From NCBI RefSeq assembly GCF_016632365.1, contig NZ_JAEPBH010000003.1, positions 405 to 64,404 of the forward strand: DNA of 64,000 nucleotides, read 5' to 3'. The position numbers and the translations under genes were made by a program. Positions 1 through 11,533 of this stretch are shown piece by piece. The stretch is from Tenebrionibacter intestinalis (lineage in GTDB: Bacteria; Pseudomonadota; Gammaproteobacteria; Enterobacterales; Enterobacteriaceae). The notes beneath the pieces were generated by a model, which worked only from the letters and a program-made list of their open reading frames with translations, was not told where the DNA came from and made no database searches. Each line of letters starts with the position of its first letter. Positions within the stretch are counted from its first letter, which is position 1.

Positions 1-20
1 GGAAAAACTTCTGGCATAAT

Positions 21-100
21 GAACGAACGGGCATAGAGGTGATCTCCCTGAATTGTTAGCACAACCAGTAGATCACAAAACTCTATGCTCGTCCTTTTTT
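21..100 (+). terminator. Large hairpin followed by a T-run; terminator or 3' end of an unknown small RNA
   Basis: GCATAGAG (31-38) pairs with CTCTATGC (81-88), and GTGATCT (39-45) pairs with AGATCAC (70-76), with an AAAA bulge (77-80) and a 24-nt loop. The outer stem extends with wobble pairs to about 21-30/89-98, and T's occupy 95-100. The shape fits an intrinsic terminator or the 3' part of a structured RNA starting outside the window. An end hairpin of an IS200/IS605-type element is also possible. The parent transcript is not visible. Confidence 0.4.
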
Positions 101-121
101 ACCCGCCCATTACTGGGGATT

Positions 122-147
122 CCTCAGCGCATCGCTGGGGCTTTTTT
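122..147 (+). terminator. Intrinsic terminator just upstream of yfbS
   Basis: CCTCAGCG (122-129), a 3-nt loop and CGCTGGGG (133-140) form an 8-bp stem with one G-U pair, followed by C and six T's (142-147). It lies about 45 bp before the yfbS start with no obvious promoter in between. It probably ends a transcript entering from upstream, so yfbS may depend on read-through. Confidence 0.55.
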
Positions 148-191
148 ATGGCATGATTTTGTCATCTTTCAACGCATTACAAGGAACGGTT

Positions 192-2024
192 GTGAACAGT
201 GAACTCATCTGGGTGCTGGCCCTGCTTGCCGCCGCTGTCGTGATGTTCGCCACTGGCAAAATCCGCATGGACGCTATCGCGTTGCTGGTGATTGTTGCCT
301 TTGTGCTGAGCGGCACGCTGACCGTCGGCGAAGCGTTTTCCGGCTTTAGCGATCCGAACGTTATTCTCATCGGCGCTTTGTTTATTATCGGCGAGGGGCT
401 GGTACGTACCGGCGTCGCGACTCGCATGGGCGCATGGCTGATACAGATGGCCGGTAGCAGTGAAATTAAAATGCTGGTGTTGCTGATGCTGACTGTGGCG
501 GGCCTGGGGGCATTTATGAGTTCGACTGGCGTGGTGGCGATTTTTATTCCGGTCGTGCTTAGCGTCAGTATGCGTATGAAAATTCCGCCGTCGCGCCTGA
601 TGATGCCGCTAAGTTTCGCCGGGCTTATCAGCGGTATGATGACGCTGGTCGCCACGCCGCCGAACCTGGTGATTAACAGCGAGCTGGTACGGGAAGGATT
701 GCAGGGATTTTCATTTTTTAGCGTTACGCCAATAGGCCTGACGGTGCTGGCGCTGGGTATTGGCTATATGCTGGTGATGCGCTTTGCGCTGAAGGGGCAG
801 AAAAATGAAGAGGGCAAAGAGCAGTGGAAGCGCCGCACTTTCCGCGAGCTGATTAAAGAGTATCGCCTGACCGGGCGGGCGCGCCGCCTGGCGATACGCC
901 CGGGTTCGCCGCTGGTGGGCCTCCGGCTTGACGATTTGCGCCTGCGTGAAAGTTATGGCGCGAACGTTATCGGCCTTGAGCGCTGGCGGCGTTTTCGTAA
1001 AGTGATTGTCAATGCCACCGGCGGCACTGAGCTTCGCGCGCGCGATGTGTTATTGATAGATATGTCCGCTTCCGATGTCGATCTTCGTGAATTTTGCGGC
1101 GAGCATATGCTGGAGCCGATGGTGCTGCGCGGCGAGTATTTTTCTGACCAGGCGATGGATGTAGGAATGGCGGAAGTTTCTATGGTGCCGGAGTCGGCGC
1201 TGCTGGGGCAAACGCTGCGCGATATTGGTTTTCGCAGCCGCTACGGCCTGAATATCGTGGGGATTAAGCGCAGCGGCGAGGCGCTGGAAGGTACGCTTAT
1301 TGATGAGTCGCTCCAGATTGGCGACATTCTGCTGGTTGTGGGGAACTGGAAGCAGATACGCCAGCTTGGCCTGCGTAACCGCGACTTTGTCGTGCTTAAC
1401 CTGCCGGTGGAAGAGCAGGATGCCTCACCGGCGCACACACAGGCGCCGCATGCGATATTCAGCCTTGCGCTGATGGTGGCGCTGATGTTGACAGACGAAG
1501 TTCCAAACGCCATTGCGGCTATTATCGCCTGTTTGCTGATGGGGAAATTCCGCTGTATTGACGCCGTGAGCGCATGGAAATCTGTTCACTGGCCGAGCAT
1601 TATACTGATTGTGGGCATGATGCCGTTCGCCCTGGCGTTGCAAAAAACCGGCGGCGTGGATCTTATCGTGCGCGGGCTGCTGGAGCTGGGAGGCGGTTAC
1701 GGACCGCATCTGATGTTGGTGTGCCTGTTTGTGTTGTGCGCAAGCATCGGGCTGTTTATCTCCAATACGGCGACAGCGGTGCTGATGGCGCCAATTGCGC
1801 TGGCGGCGGCGAAATCAATGGGGGTATCGCCGTATCCTTTTGCTATGGTCGTGGCAATGGCCGCTTCGGCGGCGTTTATGACGCCGGTATCTTCGCCGGT
1901 CAATACGCTGGTGCTCGGCCCGGGAAATTACCGCTTCAGCGATTTTGTTAAAATCGGCGTGCCGTTTACGGCCATTGTTATGGTGGTGTGCGTGCTGCTT
2001 ATTCCGGCGCTGTTCCCGTTCTGA
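192..2024 (+). CDS. yfbS: SLC13/DASS-family transporter with paired TrkA-C domains (YfbS)
   Basis: Inner-membrane anion/dicarboxylate-type transporter of the DASS (CitMHS/ArsB-like) superfamily; its substrate is not established. Hydrophobic transmembrane blocks occupy about residues 1-200 and 405-610. The cytoplasmic middle, about 205-390, contains two TrkA-C (RCK-C) repeats. The [15 protein letters not shown] and [12 protein letters not shown] motifs are typical of the family. A GTG start at 192 is preferred over the in-frame ATG at 153: AAGGA at 181-185 lies 6 nt upstream, it gives 610 residues like E. coli YfbS, and the next residues (NSELIWVL) align with the E. coli N-terminus. It converges with yfbR. 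Confidence 0.9.
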   Translation: MNSELIWVLALLAAAVVMFATGKIRMDAIALLVIVAFVLSGTLTVGEAFSGFSDPNVILIGALFIIGEGLVRTGVATRMGAWLIQMAGSSEIKMLVLLMLTVAGLGAFMSSTGVVAIFIPVVLSVSMRMKIPPSRLMMPLSFAGLISGMMTLVATPPNLVINSELVREGLQGFSFFSVTPIGLTVLALGIGYMLVMRFALKGQKNEEGKEQWKRRTFRELIKEYRLTGRARRLAIRPGSPLVGLRLDDLRLRESYGANVIGLERWRRFRKVIVNATGGTELRARDVLLIDMSASDVDLREFCGEHMLEPMVLRGEYFSDQAMDVGMAEVSMVPESALLGQTLRDIGFRSRYGLNIVGIKRSGEALEGTLIDESLQIGDILLVVGNWKQIRQLGLRNRDFVVLNLPVEEQDASPAHTQAPHAIFSLALMVALMLTDEVPNAIAAIIACLLMGKFRCIDAVSAWKSVHWPSIILIVGMMPFALALQKTGGVDLIVRGLLELGGGYGPHLMLVCLFVLCASIGLFISNTATAVLMAPIALAAAKSMGVSPYPFAMVVAMAASAAFMTPVSSPVNTLVLGPGNYRFSDFVKIGVPFTAIVMVVCVLLIPALFPF

Positions 2025-2050
2025 TTACCCGGCGGGGACGGGGCGTTAAT

Positions 2051-2072
2051 CTCGCCAGCCTGCGCTGGCGAG
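2051..2072. repeat. Perfect hairpin between convergent yfbS and yfbR
   Basis: CTCGCCAGC, a 4-nt loop CTGC and GCTGGCGAG form a perfect 9-bp inverted repeat 26 bp after the yfbS stop. Neither side has a T-run, so it is not a classical terminator. It may protect 3' ends or act as a REP-like element. Confidence 0.5.
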
Positions 2073-2126
2073 GGCGTTGTGGCGTGAACGTATGCGCTTT
2101 ATACCGATGCCTGGCGGGCCGCTTTA

Positions 2127-2726
2127 CTACAGCGGTGAATCCTGGCTTATTTCATCCAGCGACAGATGAAAACTGGGGACGAACGTTTGCATAAAGTAGT
2201 CCATTTCATCGCCGCGTCGATCGGCCAGCGTTTTCTCCAGACGGCTTTTCGCCAGCACAAATTCATTGTTGCCTGCCGACAGCTCTTCCAGGCACTTCAG
2301 ATAAGCGCACAGCGCGTCCGCCTGCTTAACCAGCGCTTTTTCCTCGTCGCTGTAGCGCTGTTCATCGATAAGCGGTTCAAAAATATCGCGCAGATCGTCT
2401 GGCACCATCTCAATGAGTTTGCGCTGGGCAATCTTCTCAATCGCCTTGTATTCAAGGGCAATCTGGGTATTGAAGTATTTCACAGGCGTGGGGAGATCGC
2501 CGGTCAGCACTTCGCTGGCATCGTGGTATATCGCCAGCAGCGCGATCCGTTCAGCGTTGACCTGGCCGCCGAATTTGCGGTTTTTGATAACCGCCAGCGC
2601 GTGCGCCACCATAGCGACTTGCAGGCTGTGCTCTGAAACGTTCTCAGTGCGTACGTTGCGCATTAGCGGCCAGCGACTAATGAGCTTCAGGCGGGACAGA
2701 TGGGCGAAAAAATGACTTTGATTCAT
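2127..2726 (-). CDS. yfbR: 5'-deoxyribonucleotidase YfbR (HD superfamily)
   Basis: Hydrolyses deoxyribonucleoside 5'-monophosphates to nucleosides in the cytoplasm and takes part in dNTP pool control, notably in the dCTP-to-thymidylate route described for E. coli. The metal-binding HD motifs are visible: EH in [10 protein letters not shown], the HD pair in YHDASEVL, and a downstream Asp in [11 protein letters not shown]. The C-terminus [12 protein letters not shown] is the family's conserved tail. The start ATG at 2726 gives 199 residues, the E. coli length; an upstream in-frame extension to 2948 has no family similarity. It lies downstream of alaA on the same strand. Confidence 0.95.
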   Translation of the reverse strand: MNQSHFFAHLSRLKLISRWPLMRNVRTENVSEHSLQVAMVAHALAVIKNRKFGGQVNAERIALLAIYHDASEVLTGDLPTPVKYFNTQIALEYKAIEKIAQRKLIEMVPDDLRDIFEPLIDEQRYSDEEKALVKQADALCAYLKCLEELSAGNNEFVLAKSRLEKTLADRRGDEMDYFMQTFVPSFHLSLDEISQDSPL

Positions 2727-2848
2727 CGGCATGTTCCGTACTGCGCAAAAAGGACCGGACGCCCGAATGCGGGCGCCTGTGAAGCTAAGCGTTAAAAACA
2801 GTGTGGGGGCTTGCGCGGGAAGTTGCAATAACGCCTTGCCCCGGAGAG

Positions 2849-4063
2849 TTACTGGTGATAGCCAGACAGGAAACGTCCAAACTTTTGAATGGACATTTCC
2901 AGCTCGTCCACCCGTGGCAGCGTCACGATACGCACATGATCCGGCCAAGGCCAGTTAAAGGCCGTGCCCTGCACCAGCAGCACTTTTTCCTGTAGCAAAA
3001 AATCGAGCACCATTTTCTGGTCGTCATGGATATTAAACCGTCGGGCGTCGATACGTGGGAACATATACAGCGCGCCGCGCGGTTTTACGCAGCTCACGCC
3101 CGGAATGTCGTTTATCATTTCCCATGCGCGGTTGCGTTGTTCATACAGGCGGCCGCCGGGGGCGATAAACTCGCTGATGCTTTGATAGCCGCCAAGCGCG
3201 GTCTGGATTGCGTGCTGCGCCGGTACGTTGGCGCACAGGCGCATCGAGGCCAGCATTTCCAGCCCTTCGATATAGCCTTTAGCGTGTTTTTTCGGCCCGT
3301 TTAGCACCATCCAGCCCTGGCGAAAGCCCGCTACGCGATAGGTTTTGGACAAGCCGTTAAATGTAACGGTTAACAGATCGGGCGCCAGCGCGGCAATAGA
3401 GTGATGTTCAGCATCGTCGTAGAGGATCTTGTCATAGATCTCATCGGCAAAAATAATCAGATTGTTCTGGCGGGCGATTTCCACAATTTCCATCAGCAGC
3501 GCTTTTGAATACACCGCGCCGGTAGGGTTGTTCGGGTTGATAATGACAATACCGCGGGTGCGTGGCGTAATTTTAGCGCGGATATCGTCGGGATCGGGAA
3601 ACCAGTCTGAGGACTCGTCGCATAAATAGTGCACGGCTTTGCCGCTGGACAGGGATACCGCAGCGGTCCACAGCGGGTAATCCGGCGCGGGGACCAGCAT
3701 TTCGTCGCCGCTGTTAAGGAGCGCCTGCATGGATTGCACAATCAGCTCGGAAACGCCGTTACCGATATAAATATCCTCTACCGTTACATCCAGCATTTCG
3801 CGCTGCTGGTAATGCTGCATAATGGCCTTGCGCGCGGAGTACAATCCTTTTGAATCGCAGTAGCCCTGCGCTGTAGGCAGATTGCGGATGACGTCTACCA
3901 GAATCTCATCAGGCGCCTCGAAACCAAAAGGGGCCGGGTTGCCAATATTGAGCTTCAGAACTTTATTGCCTTCTTCTTCCAGTCGCTTAGCTTCTTTAAG
4001 AACCGGGCCGCGGATGTCATAACAGACATTCTCTAACTTGCTTGATTTTTCGATGGGGGACAT
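2849..4063 (-). CDS. alaA: Glutamate-pyruvate (alanine) aminotransferase AlaA
   Basis: PLP-dependent class I/II aminotransferase that makes L-alanine from pyruvate with glutamate as donor. Visible features are the N-terminal [19 protein letters not shown], the PLP-contact [10 protein letters not shown] and the Schiff-base lysine in [17 protein letters not shown]. The start ATG at 4063 gives 404 residues, essentially the E. coli length; the reading frame stays open to 4237 but that extension is not conserved. An AAAGG-type ribosome site lies just upstream. The gene is divergent from lrhA across a long regulatory region. Confidence 0.96.
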   Translation of the reverse strand: MSPIEKSSKLENVCYDIRGPVLKEAKRLEEEGNKVLKLNIGNPAPFGFEAPDEILVDVIRNLPTAQGYCDSKGLYSARKAIMQHYQQREMLDVTVEDIYIGNGVSELIVQSMQALLNSGDEMLVPAPDYPLWTAAVSLSSGKAVHYLCDESSDWFPDPDDIRAKITPRTRGIVIINPNNPTGAVYSKALLMEIVEIARQNNLIIFADEIYDKILYDDAEHHSIAALAPDLLTVTFNGLSKTYRVAGFRQGWMVLNGPKKHAKGYIEGLEMLASMRLCANVPAQHAIQTALGGYQSISEFIAPGGRLYEQRNRAWEMINDIPGVSCVKPRGALYMFPRIDARRFNIHDDQKMVLDFLLQEKVLLVQGTAFNWPWPDHVRIVTLPRVDELEMSIQKFGRFLSGYHQ

Positions 4064-5009
4064 GGATGAGACCTTTGTAGTGTTACCGGCTTCCAGCCAT
4101 GGAAGCAGTCCGTCTGCCAATGTAACTCTACGGCGCTTTATTTTGAAGTATGCTATTGCATAACGAATAAAAACAGATGATTTAACTAAATGGTCGTGAA
4201 GGGTATTGGATACGATGCCTGTTATGGGTTGTTTCAATAATGAACGGCTGAACCGGCAGGAGGATGTACGATATATTCATCTTAATGCCGCAAAAAATTA
4301 TGCCTGTTGCAGCCAGCTAAAACGAATTCTCGATACAGGCAACAGAACCATCATATTCCTAAGGACGGTTAATATTTTCTATGGTAAAAACGGCAACCCA
4401 GCGATACGACGCAGCATGAGCCTTATGATAAGTCGCTGTTATTCTTAATCGTAAAACAAATCAGCTTTTTTTTATTAAAACGTTAAAAGTGACGAGTGCC
4501 GTTATCTTAAATATTCTGAAACAGGAGGATATATGGCATAAGATGAGATTAATCGCAAATGTGCTTATAAAAAGCATCCGCCTAAGGTAAGATGTGCATC
4601 CTTAGGGGCCTGGGACCGGGTGCTGCGAGCTTGCTACATCCAGTTATAGCCCCTTCGTTATGCGGTATTATCCGTAAGGGACATTCTCTGCCGATTAAGT
4701 TGCGTCAGCGAAAAAGCGCTGTTACATCGCAACGAAAATTGACAAAAATTACCGACATTTAATTATCTGGACTAGTATGTCAGTTCAAAAGTTTGTATGT
4801 TGCATGCGTTGTCTTAACCTATAAGTAGTAACTATGCAGCTGACAATAAAAGATCATTGTCGGTAATGGATCTATCAATAATAAATGCAGGGTTATCTGT
4901 CAGATACCGTCTGGAAACTTGATTCGAAAGGGATTGATTTATCTCTTTGATTACACATAGATATTGAACCGGGGCTGCTCTAAAAAAGCACACCTACTAG
5001 TGAAAAAAT
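4064..5009. promoter_or_regulatory. Long divergent alaA-lrhA regulatory region and lrhA leader
   Basis: No convincing coding sequence in 946 bp. It has two visible inverted repeats: CCTAAGG (4581-4587) with CCTTAGG (4600-4606), and GACAAT (4842-4847) with ATTGTC (4856-4861). A TTGACA hexamer lies at 4739-4744 without a good -10 partner. In E. coli lrhA has a long 5' untranslated leader that is a target of regulatory RNAs and of LrhA itself; this similarly long region probably serves the same role (inference). Confidence 0.5.
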
Positions 5010-5945
5010 ATGATAAACGCGAATCGCCCGATACTTAATCTTGACCTTGATCTGCTAAGAACTTTCGTTGCCGTCGCCGATCTGAATACGTTTGCCGCCG
5101 CTGCCGCCGCTGTTTGCCGTACACAGTCCGCCGTAAGCCAGCAAATGCAGCGTCTGGAGCAGCTGGTAGGTAAAGAACTTTTTGCGCGTCATGGCCGTAA
5201 TAAACTTTTAACGGAACATGGCATTCAGCTACTTGGTTACGCCAGAAAAATTTTGCGTTTTAATGATGAAGCGTGCAGTTTCGTCATGTTTAATGACCTT
5301 CAGGGCGTGCTGGCACTCGGCGCGTCTGACGAATGCTCTGACACTATCCTTCCTTTTTTGCTTAACCGCATTAGCGCCACTTGGCCTAAAGTGGCGCTGG
5401 ATGTCCGCGTGAAGCGTAGCCCTTGCTTTACCGATCTGCGGGCGGATGAACAAACCGATCTGCTGTTGACAACGGTGCATCCCGGCCAGGGCGACTGCCT
5501 GACGCTGCGCACCTCCCCGACATTATGGTTCTGTTCGGCCGATTATGTTTTTCAAAAGGAAGAACCGGTGCCGCTGGTATTGCTTGAAGAACCCAGCCCT
5601 TATCGTGAAATGATGGTAGAACACCTTAACGAGGTGGGCATTGCGTGGCGCATTTCCTATGTCGCCTCCACGCTCTCGGCGGTGAAGGCGGCGGTGAAGG
5701 CCGGCCTTGGGATCACGGCGCGCCCTGTGGAGATGATGGGCCCGGAGCTGCGCGTTCTGGGCTTTTCCGACGGCCTACCGGTTCTACCTGAAACGCAATA
5801 CCTGCTGTCGCGAAACGCAGATTCTCAAAACGCGCTGGCAGAAGCGATATTTCGCGCGGTGGAGAACGATCTTAACCCCTGGAATATTTACAGCATTTCC
5901 GCTGAAGCAACGCTGGCCTCCGTGGGGGAAGACCCGGATGTCTAA
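5010..5945 (+). CDS. lrhA: LysR-family regulator LrhA
   Basis: LysR-type transcription factor that in E. coli represses flhDC (motility and chemotaxis) and type 1 fimbriae, and affects RpoS levels. The N-terminal winged helix-turn-helix occupies about residues 14-72 ([20 protein letters not shown], then [13 protein letters not shown]). A substrate-binding-like effector domain follows. Its 311 residues match the E. coli length of 312. The N-terminal half is nearly identical to E. coli LrhA while the effector domain and C-terminus are much more divergent. It sits directly upstream of nuo, as in E. coli, with a strong terminator between. Confidence 0.95.
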   Translation: MINANRPILNLDLDLLRTFVAVADLNTFAAAAAAVCRTQSAVSQQMQRLEQLVGKELFARHGRNKLLTEHGIQLLGYARKILRFNDEACSFVMFNDLQGVLALGASDECSDTILPFLLNRISATWPKVALDVRVKRSPCFTDLRADEQTDLLLTTVHPGQGDCLTLRTSPTLWFCSADYVFQKEEPVPLVLLEEPSPYREMMVEHLNEVGIAWRISYVASTLSAVKAAVKAGLGITARPVEMMGPELRVLGFSDGLPVLPETQYLLSRNADSQNALAEAIFRAVENDLNPWNIYSISAEATLASVGEDPDV

Positions 5946-5986
5946 CTTTTAGCCCGCCCGGCTATCGGGTCGTAAACATTTATAGA

Positions 5987-6037
5987 GTAAAAAACGGGCT
6001 TTCGCCAGGCTTTACCGCCGGAAGGCTCGTTTTTTAC
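5987..6037. terminator. Bidirectional intrinsic terminator after lrhA
   Basis: GTAAAAAACGGGCTTTCG (from 5987) pairs with a downstream arm ending GGCTCGTTTTTTAC at 6037, an arm of about 18 bp with two G-U pairs. The A-run and T-run flank the GC core, so it can terminate in both directions. It separates lrhA from the nuo leader. Confidence 0.8.
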
Positions 6038-6040
6038 TTG

Positions 6041-6577
6041 TTCGTCTTCTCTCTCTACCACTTTTGTTTAATCCTTATGTTTTTTAAGGGTATATTGTCT
6101 CTTTTTTCTTCATGTCTGCGTTACGCTTTACAGATTTGCGTGCATTGGCTACGTTAAAAATTGCGTAACATTAACGCCTGTTTTTTCATATGATTTAATA
6201 AAAACGTGTCCTGGATCAAAAAAATAGCCTGCGCGAGGGGGAGGAAAGCGCGCCATTTCCTGCCAAAATAAAAGGGTTATTCCTAATTCACACAGTGACG
6301 GACACGACTCAACACTGGCTTCCTGTACTTTGATTTTTGTTCCGTCAGGATTAGATAACGCATTAAGTGTTAATGGAATTGTGCATATGTAACTTAATGT
6401 GTGGATACTTTTGTTAAAGTTGACAAAAGGTTATAGAAAGGAGTAAAAACCTCGTAATCTGCTGTCTTACGGTTTTTCTGGTAGATAATTAGGTTTTTTT
6501 CCTCCCCGTGAATCGATGCGGCGCTCAACTGTCGGAAAACAGGCAGTGGTATTAGCGCCGCTTTTGATGAGTAAGCA
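6041..6577 (+). promoter_or_regulatory. nuo operon upstream regulatory region
   Basis: 537 bp, mostly AT-rich, with no supported ORF. In E. coli the equivalent region carries the nuo promoters and ArcA, NarL, Fis and IHF sites. Individual sites could not be assigned by eye; a TTGACA at 6420-6425 lacks a convincing -10 box at correct spacing. Confidence 0.5.
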
Positions 6578-7021
6578 ATGAGTATGTCAACATCCACTGA
6601 AGTCATCGCTCACCATTGGGCGTTTGCCGTCTTTCTTATTGTTGCTATTGGCCTGTGCAGCCTGATGTTGATCGGAGCCTGGTTTCTGGGCGGGCGCGCT
6701 CGCGCAAGGCATAAGAATACGCCTTACGAATCCGGTATCGACTCCGTCGGTTCCGCGCGTTTACGCCTCTCCGCCAAGTTCTATCTGGTGGCTATGTTCT
6801 TCGTCATCTTTGATGTCGAAGCGCTCTACCTGTATGCATGGGCAACCTCCATACGCGAAAGCGGCTGGGTTGGGTTCGCCGAGGCCGCAATTTTTATTTT
6901 AGTGCTACTGGCAGGCCTGGTTTATCTGGTGCGTATTGGCGCGCTGAACTGGACGCCTGCGCGTTCCCGTCGTGAACTGATGAACCCGGAAACGGACAGT
7001 TACACTAACCGTCAACGCTAA
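6578..7021 (+). CDS. nuoA: NADH-quinone oxidoreductase subunit A
   Basis: Small membrane subunit of complex I, which couples NADH oxidation to quinone reduction and proton pumping across the inner membrane. Three hydrophobic segments lie at about residues 15-38, 68-90 and 98-120. The [31 protein letters not shown] region carries the conserved Glu and Asp of the quinone-proximal loop. Its 147 residues equal E. coli NuoA. First gene of the 13-gene nuo operon; the next gene begins 15 bp later. Confidence 0.98.
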   Translation: MSMSTSTEVIAHHWAFAVFLIVAIGLCSLMLIGAWFLGGRARARHKNTPYESGIDSVGSARLRLSAKFYLVAMFFVIFDVEALYLYAWATSIRESGWVGFAEAAIFILVLLAGLVYLVRIGALNWTPARSRRELMNPETDSYTNRQR

Positions 7022-7036
7022 TCGCGAGGCAATAAA

Positions 7037-7711
7037 ATGGACTATACGCTCACCCGCATAGATCCCAACGGTGAAAATGACCGTTATCCCCTGCAAAAGC
7101 AGGAGATTGTAACCGATCCCCTTGAGCAGCATGTGCATCGCAGTGTGTACATGGGCAAACTCGAACACGCTCTTCACGATATGGTGAACTGGGGACGTAA
7201 AAACTCCCTGTGGCCTTATAACTTTGGCCTTTCCTGCTGCTATGTGGAAATGGTGACGTCGTTTACCGCCGTTCATGATGTGGCGCGTTTTGGCGCTGAA
7301 GTATTGCGCGCATCCCCCCGTCAGGCGGACTTTATGGTGGTTGCAGGCACCTGTTTTACGAAGATGGCGCCGGTGATTCAGCGCCTTTATGACCAGATGC
7401 TGGAACCTAAGTGGGTCATCTCCATGGGGGCCTGCGCCAACTCTGGCGGTATGTACGACATCTATTCCGTTGTACAGGGCGTGGATAAATTCCTGCCGGT
7501 CGATGTGTATATTCCCGGCTGCCCGCCGCGCCCGGAAGCATATATGCAGGCGCTGATGCTGCTTCAGGAATCTATCGGCAAAGAGCGTCGTCCCCTCTCC
7601 TGGGTGGTTGGCGATCAGGGTGTGTACCGCGCCAACATGCAGTCAGAACGTGAGCGCAAGCGTGGCGAACGCATTGCTGTTACGCAACTGCGTACACCAG
7701 ACGAAATTTAA
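7037..7711 (+). CDS. nuoB: NADH-quinone oxidoreductase subunit B (N2 cluster)
   Basis: Peripheral-arm subunit holding the terminal [4Fe-4S] cluster N2 that hands electrons to quinone. The tandem cysteines (Cys67-Cys68 in GLSCCYVEM) and the cysteines in GTCFTKMAP and [11 protein letters not shown] supply the ligands. At 224 residues it is four longer than the E. coli protein as remembered; the extra residues fall in the N-terminal segment [15 protein letters not shown]. About 100 bp separate it from nuoCD. Confidence 0.98.
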   Translation: MDYTLTRIDPNGENDRYPLQKQEIVTDPLEQHVHRSVYMGKLEHALHDMVNWGRKNSLWPYNFGLSCCYVEMVTSFTAVHDVARFGAEVLRASPRQADFMVVAGTCFTKMAPVIQRLYDQMLEPKWVISMGACANSGGMYDIYSVVQGVDKFLPVDVYIPGCPPRPEAYMQALMLLQESIGKERRPLSWVVGDQGVYRANMQSERERKRGERIAVTQLRTPDEI

Positions 7712-7813
7712 CAGGCGTCCGTCATGGCGGAAAACCACCTCGCATATAAATCAAACACAGCGCGAGGCCGCCAGCGTCAGCCGCCACTGAACCATTTGCA
7801 ATGGTGAACAATT

Positions 7814-9613
7814 ATGACCGAATTTACCGCGCATGAAGCTGCCCAGCCCGTCTGGAAAACCCGCGATCATCTGGATGATCCGGTAATCAGCGAACTGCGC
7901 AACCGCTTTGGGCCGGATGCTTTTACCGTTCAGGCTACCCGTACCGGCGTTCCGGTTGTGTGGGTCAAAAGAGAGCAGTTGCTCGCAGTCGTTGATTTAC
8001 TACATAAATTGCCTAAGCCTTATACCATGCTATTTGATCTGCATGGAATGGATGAACGGCTTCGTACACACCGCGAAGGCTTGCCTGCCGCGGATTTTTC
8101 CGTTTTCTACCACCTGATTTCCATCGATCGCAACAGCGATATCATGCTCAAGGTGGCGCTGGCGGAAAACGATCTTAACGTACCGACGCTCACCTCTATT
8201 TTCCCTAACGCCAACTGGTATGAGCGTGAAACCTGGGAAATGTTTGGCATCACCTTCAACGGCCACCCCCACCTGACGCGTATTTTGATGCCGCCAACGT
8301 GGGAAGGGCACCCGTTGCGCAAAGATTACCCGGCGCGCGCAACGGAGTTCGATCCGTTTACGCTGACCAAACAGAAAGAAGATCTGGAGATGGAGGCGCT
8401 CACCTTCAAGCCTGAAGACTGGGGCATGAAGCGCGGCAATGAAAACGAAGACTTCATGTTTCTGAACCTTGGGCCAAACCATCCGTCTTCACACGGCGCA
8501 TTCCGCATCATTTTGCAGCTTGACGGCGAAGAGATTGTCGATTGTGTACCGGATATCGGCTACCACCATCGCGGCGCTGAAAAAATGGGTGAACGCCAGT
8601 CCTGGCACAGCTATATTCCGTACACCGATCGTATTGAATACCTCGGCGGTTGCGTTAACGAAATGCCGTATGTGCTGGCGGTGGAAAAGCTGGCAGGCAT
8701 TACCGTGCCGGAGAGGGTTAATGTCATTCGCGTCATGCTCTCTGAGCTATTTCGCATTAACAGCCACCTGTTGTATATCTCCACATTCATCCAGGACGTC
8801 GGCGCGATGACGCCGGTGTTCTTTGCTTTTACCGACAGACAGAAAATCTATGATGTCGTAGAAGCCATTACCGGTTTTCGTATGCACCCGGCCTGGTTTC
8901 GCATCGGCGGCGTGGCGCACGACCTGCCGAAAGGCTGGGAGCGCCTGCTGCGTGACTTCCTCGACTGGATGCCCAGGCGCCTGGATTCTTATGAGAAAGC
9001 GGCGCTGCGCAACACTATCCTCAAAGGCCGCTCTCAGGGCGTTGCCGCCTATGGCAAGAAAGAGGCGCTGGAGTGGGGCTGTACCGGCGCTGCGCTGCGC
9101 GCTACCGGTATCGATTTTGACGTGCGTAAATCGCGGCCGTACTCCGGTTATGAGAACTTCGATTTTGAGGTGCCGGTAGGCGGCGGCGTAAGCGACTGCT
9201 ATACCCGCGTTATGCTGAAAGTAGAAGAGTTACGCCAGAGCCTGCGTATACTTGAGCAGTGCCTGAACAATATGCCTGAAGGCCCATTCAAGGCCGATCA
9301 TCCGCTGACCACGCCGCCGCCGCGCGAGCGTACGTTGCAACATATCGAAACCCTCATTACCCACTTCCTGCAGGTTTCCTGGGGGCCGGTAATGCCAGCC
9401 AACGAATCTTTCCAGATGGTGGAGGCGACGAAGGGAATTAACAGCTACTACCTGACCAGCGACGGCGGCACCATGAGCTATCGCACCCGTATCCGCACCC
9501 CGAGCTATGCGCATTTGCAGCAGATCCCGGCGGCGGTGCGCGGCAGCCTGGTTTCCGACCTTATTGTCCATCTGGGTAGTATCGATTTTGTTATGTCTGA
9601 TGTGGATCGCTAA
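7814..9613 (+). CDS. nuoC: Fused NADH-quinone oxidoreductase subunits C/D
   Basis: A single polypeptide of 599 residues combining NuoC (30-kDa type, about residues 1-180) with NuoD (49-kDa type, about 210-599). The fusion is characteristic of enterobacteria. The NuoC part shows the [10 protein letters not shown]...HPLRKDYP signature. The NuoD part shows [23 protein letters not shown] and the terminal [11 protein letters not shown], which form the quinone-binding cavity next to NuoB. Second coding block of the operon; nuoE follows after 2 bp. Confidence 0.98.
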   Translation: MTEFTAHEAAQPVWKTRDHLDDPVISELRNRFGPDAFTVQATRTGVPVVWVKREQLLAVVDLLHKLPKPYTMLFDLHGMDERLRTHREGLPAADFSVFYHLISIDRNSDIMLKVALAENDLNVPTLTSIFPNANWYERETWEMFGITFNGHPHLTRILMPPTWEGHPLRKDYPARATEFDPFTLTKQKEDLEMEALTFKPEDWGMKRGNENEDFMFLNLGPNHPSSHGAFRIILQLDGEEIVDCVPDIGYHHRGAEKMGERQSWHSYIPYTDRIEYLGGCVNEMPYVLAVEKLAGITVPERVNVIRVMLSELFRINSHLLYISTFIQDVGAMTPVFFAFTDRQKIYDVVEAITGFRMHPAWFRIGGVAHDLPKGWERLLRDFLDWMPRRLDSYEKAALRNTILKGRSQGVAAYGKKEALEWGCTGAALRATGIDFDVRKSRPYSGYENFDFEVPVGGGVSDCYTRVMLKVEELRQSLRILEQCLNNMPEGPFKADHPLTTPPPRERTLQHIETLITHFLQVSWGPVMPANESFQMVEATKGINSYYLTSDGGTMSYRTRIRTPSYAHLQQIPAAVRGSLVSDLIVHLGSIDFVMSDVDR

Positions 9614-9615
9614 TT

Positions 9616-10116
9616 ATGCACGAAAATCAACAACCACAGACTGAGGCTTTCGCGCTGAGTGCGGCCGAGCGTGAGGCGATTGAGCACGAAAAACATCACT
9701 ATGAAGATCCGCGTGCGGCGTCCATTGAAGCGCTGAAGATAGTACAGAAGCAGCGCGGCTGGGTGCCGGACGGCGCGATTTACGCCATTGCCGATGTGCT
9801 GGGCATCCCGGCAAGCGACGTGGAGGGCGTGGCGACGTTTTACAGCCAGATTTTCCGCCAGCCGGTCGGCCGGCATATTATCCGCTACTGTGACAGCGTG
9901 GTATGCCATATCACCGGCTTTCAGGGTATTCAGTCAGCCATTGAAAGCCACCTGAAGATTAAACCCGGTCAGACCACCTTCGACGGCCGCTTCACGCTGC
10001 TGCCGACCTGCTGTCTGGGCAACTGCGACAAAGGGCCGACGATGATGGTGGACGACGATACGCACAGCTATCTGACGCCGGACGGCATCCCCGATCTGCT
10101 GGAGCAGTACAAATGA
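9616..10116 (+). CDS. nuoE: NADH-quinone oxidoreductase subunit E (N1a cluster)
   Basis: 24-kDa-type flavoprotein-fraction subunit carrying [2Fe-2S] cluster N1a. The ligands are visible as Cys in [11 protein letters not shown] and in [14 protein letters not shown]. The thioredoxin-like fold spans about residues 80-166, after an N-terminal helical bundle. Length 166, as in E. coli. Its stop codon overlaps the nuoF start (ATGA at 10113-10116), implying translational coupling. Confidence 0.98.
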   Translation: MHENQQPQTEAFALSAAEREAIEHEKHHYEDPRAASIEALKIVQKQRGWVPDGAIYAIADVLGIPASDVEGVATFYSQIFRQPVGRHIIRYCDSVVCHITGFQGIQSAIESHLKIKPGQTTFDGRFTLLPTCCLGNCDKGPTMMVDDDTHSYLTPDGIPDLLEQYK

Positions 10117-11450
10117 AAACGCTTACTCTGACTGCTGAAAGCCATCCGCTGACCTGGCGTTTGCGCGATGATAAACAACCGGTATGGCTGGATGAATACC
10201 GCAGCAAAAACGGCTACGAAGGCGCGCGCAAAGCGCTAGGCGGCATGGCCCCTGATGAAATTGTCAATCTTGTGAAAGATGCCGGCCTGAAAGGACGCGG
10301 CGGCGCGGGCTTTTCCACCGGGCTTAAGTGGAGCCTGATGCCGAAAGACGAGTCCATGAACATCCGCTATTTGCTGTGCAACGCCGATGAAATGGAGCCG
10401 GGCACGTATAAAGACCGCCTGCTGATGGAGCAACTGCCGCACCTTCTGGTAGAAGGCATGCTAATTTCCGCGTTTGCCCTCAAGGCATACCGCGGTTACA
10501 TCTTCCTGCGCGGCGAGTATATCGAGGCGGCCGTTAATCTGCGTCGCGCCATTGCCGAAGCTACTGAAGCGGGACTGCTCGGTAAAAATATCCTCGGTAC
10601 CGGTTTTGATTTCGAGTTGTTCGTTCACACCGGCGCGGGCCGCTATATTTGTGGTGAAGAAACGGCGCTGATTAACTCGCTGGAAGGCCGCCGCGCGAAC
10701 CCACGCTCTAAGCCGCCTTTCCCGGCAAGTTCCGGCGCGTGGGGCAAACCGACCTGCGTGAACAACGTAGAAACGCTGTGCAACGTGCCGGCAATCCTTG
10801 CCAACGGCGTGGAGTGGTACAAAGGTCTGTCAAAAAGCGAAGATTGCGGCACCAAGCTGATGGGGTTCTCTGGACGCGTGAAAAACCCGGGGCTGTGGGA
10901 GCTGCCGTTTGGCACCACCGCGCGCGAAATTCTCGAAGATTACGCGGGGGGGATGCGCGATGGTCTCAGGTTTAAGGCCTGGCAGCCTGGCGGCGCGGGA
11001 ACCGACTTTTTGACCGAAGCGCACCTTGATTTGCCAATGGAATTTGCGAGCATTGGTAAAGCGGGCAGCCGTCTGGGTACTGCGCTTGCGATGGCGGTAG
11101 ACCATGAAATCAATATGGTGTCGCTGGTGCGCAACCTGGAAGAGTTTTTCGCCCGCGAATCCTGCGGCTGGTGTACGCCGTGCCGCGATGGGCTGCCGTG
11201 GAGCGTGAAAATTTTGCGTGCGCTGGAGCGCGGCGAAGGCCAGCCGGGCGATATCGAAACCCTGGAGCAGCTTTGCCGTTTCCTTGGGCCGGGTAAGACC
11301 TTCTGCGCCCATGCGCCAGGCGCCGTGGAGCCGCTGCAGAGCGCCATTAAATACTTCCGTGAAGAATTTGAAGCGGGCATTAAACAGGACTTTAGTAACC
11401 TGAACGCCATTAAAGGTATTCAGCCGAACCTGTTGAAGTCGCGCTGGTAA
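10113..11450 (+). CDS. nuoF: NADH-quinone oxidoreductase subunit F (NADH/FMN site)
   Basis: NADH-binding subunit with FMN and the [4Fe-4S] cluster N3. The NADH/FMN glycine-rich segment [13 protein letters not shown] is at about residues 62-74, with a second glycine-rich segment around [13 protein letters not shown]. The N3 ligands are in [11 protein letters not shown] plus a later Cys in [10 protein letters not shown]. Its 445 residues match the family. The start overlaps nuoE by 4 nt. Downstream is an unusually long intra-operon gap of over 200 bp containing an ERIC-like repeat. Confidence 0.98.
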   Translation: MKTLTLTAESHPLTWRLRDDKQPVWLDEYRSKNGYEGARKALGGMAPDEIVNLVKDAGLKGRGGAGFSTGLKWSLMPKDESMNIRYLLCNADEMEPGTYKDRLLMEQLPHLLVEGMLISAFALKAYRGYIFLRGEYIEAAVNLRRAIAEATEAGLLGKNILGTGFDFELFVHTGAGRYICGEETALINSLEGRRANPRSKPPFPASSGAWGKPTCVNNVETLCNVPAILANGVEWYKGLSKSEDCGTKLMGFSGRVKNPGLWELPFGTTAREILEDYAGGMRDGLRFKAWQPGGAGTDFLTEAHLDLPMEFASIGKAGSRLGTALAMAVDHEINMVSLVRNLEEFFARESCGWCTPCRDGLPWSVKILRALERGEGQPGDIETLEQLCRFLGPGKTFCAHAPGAVEPLQSAIKYFREEFEAGIKQDFSNLNAIKGIQPNLLKSRW

Positions 11451-11533
11451 TTATTTGCCCTCATCTGGTGCGGTTTTCCGGGTGAGCAGAGAGAAATTTA
11501 TAATTAACGCCTTATCAGAAACCCAGTCATTTG

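Noticed and set aside
4064-4237. N-terminal extension of AlaA
   Set aside because: 58 extra residues are not part of the family; the start at 4063 gives the normal length.
4739-4744. TTGACA as the lrhA -35 box
   Set aside because: The best -10 candidate (TTTAAT) is only 13 bp away, so the promoter is not supported.
6420-6425. TTGACA as the -35 box of a nuo promoter
   Set aside because: No acceptable -10 hexamer at 16-18 bp.
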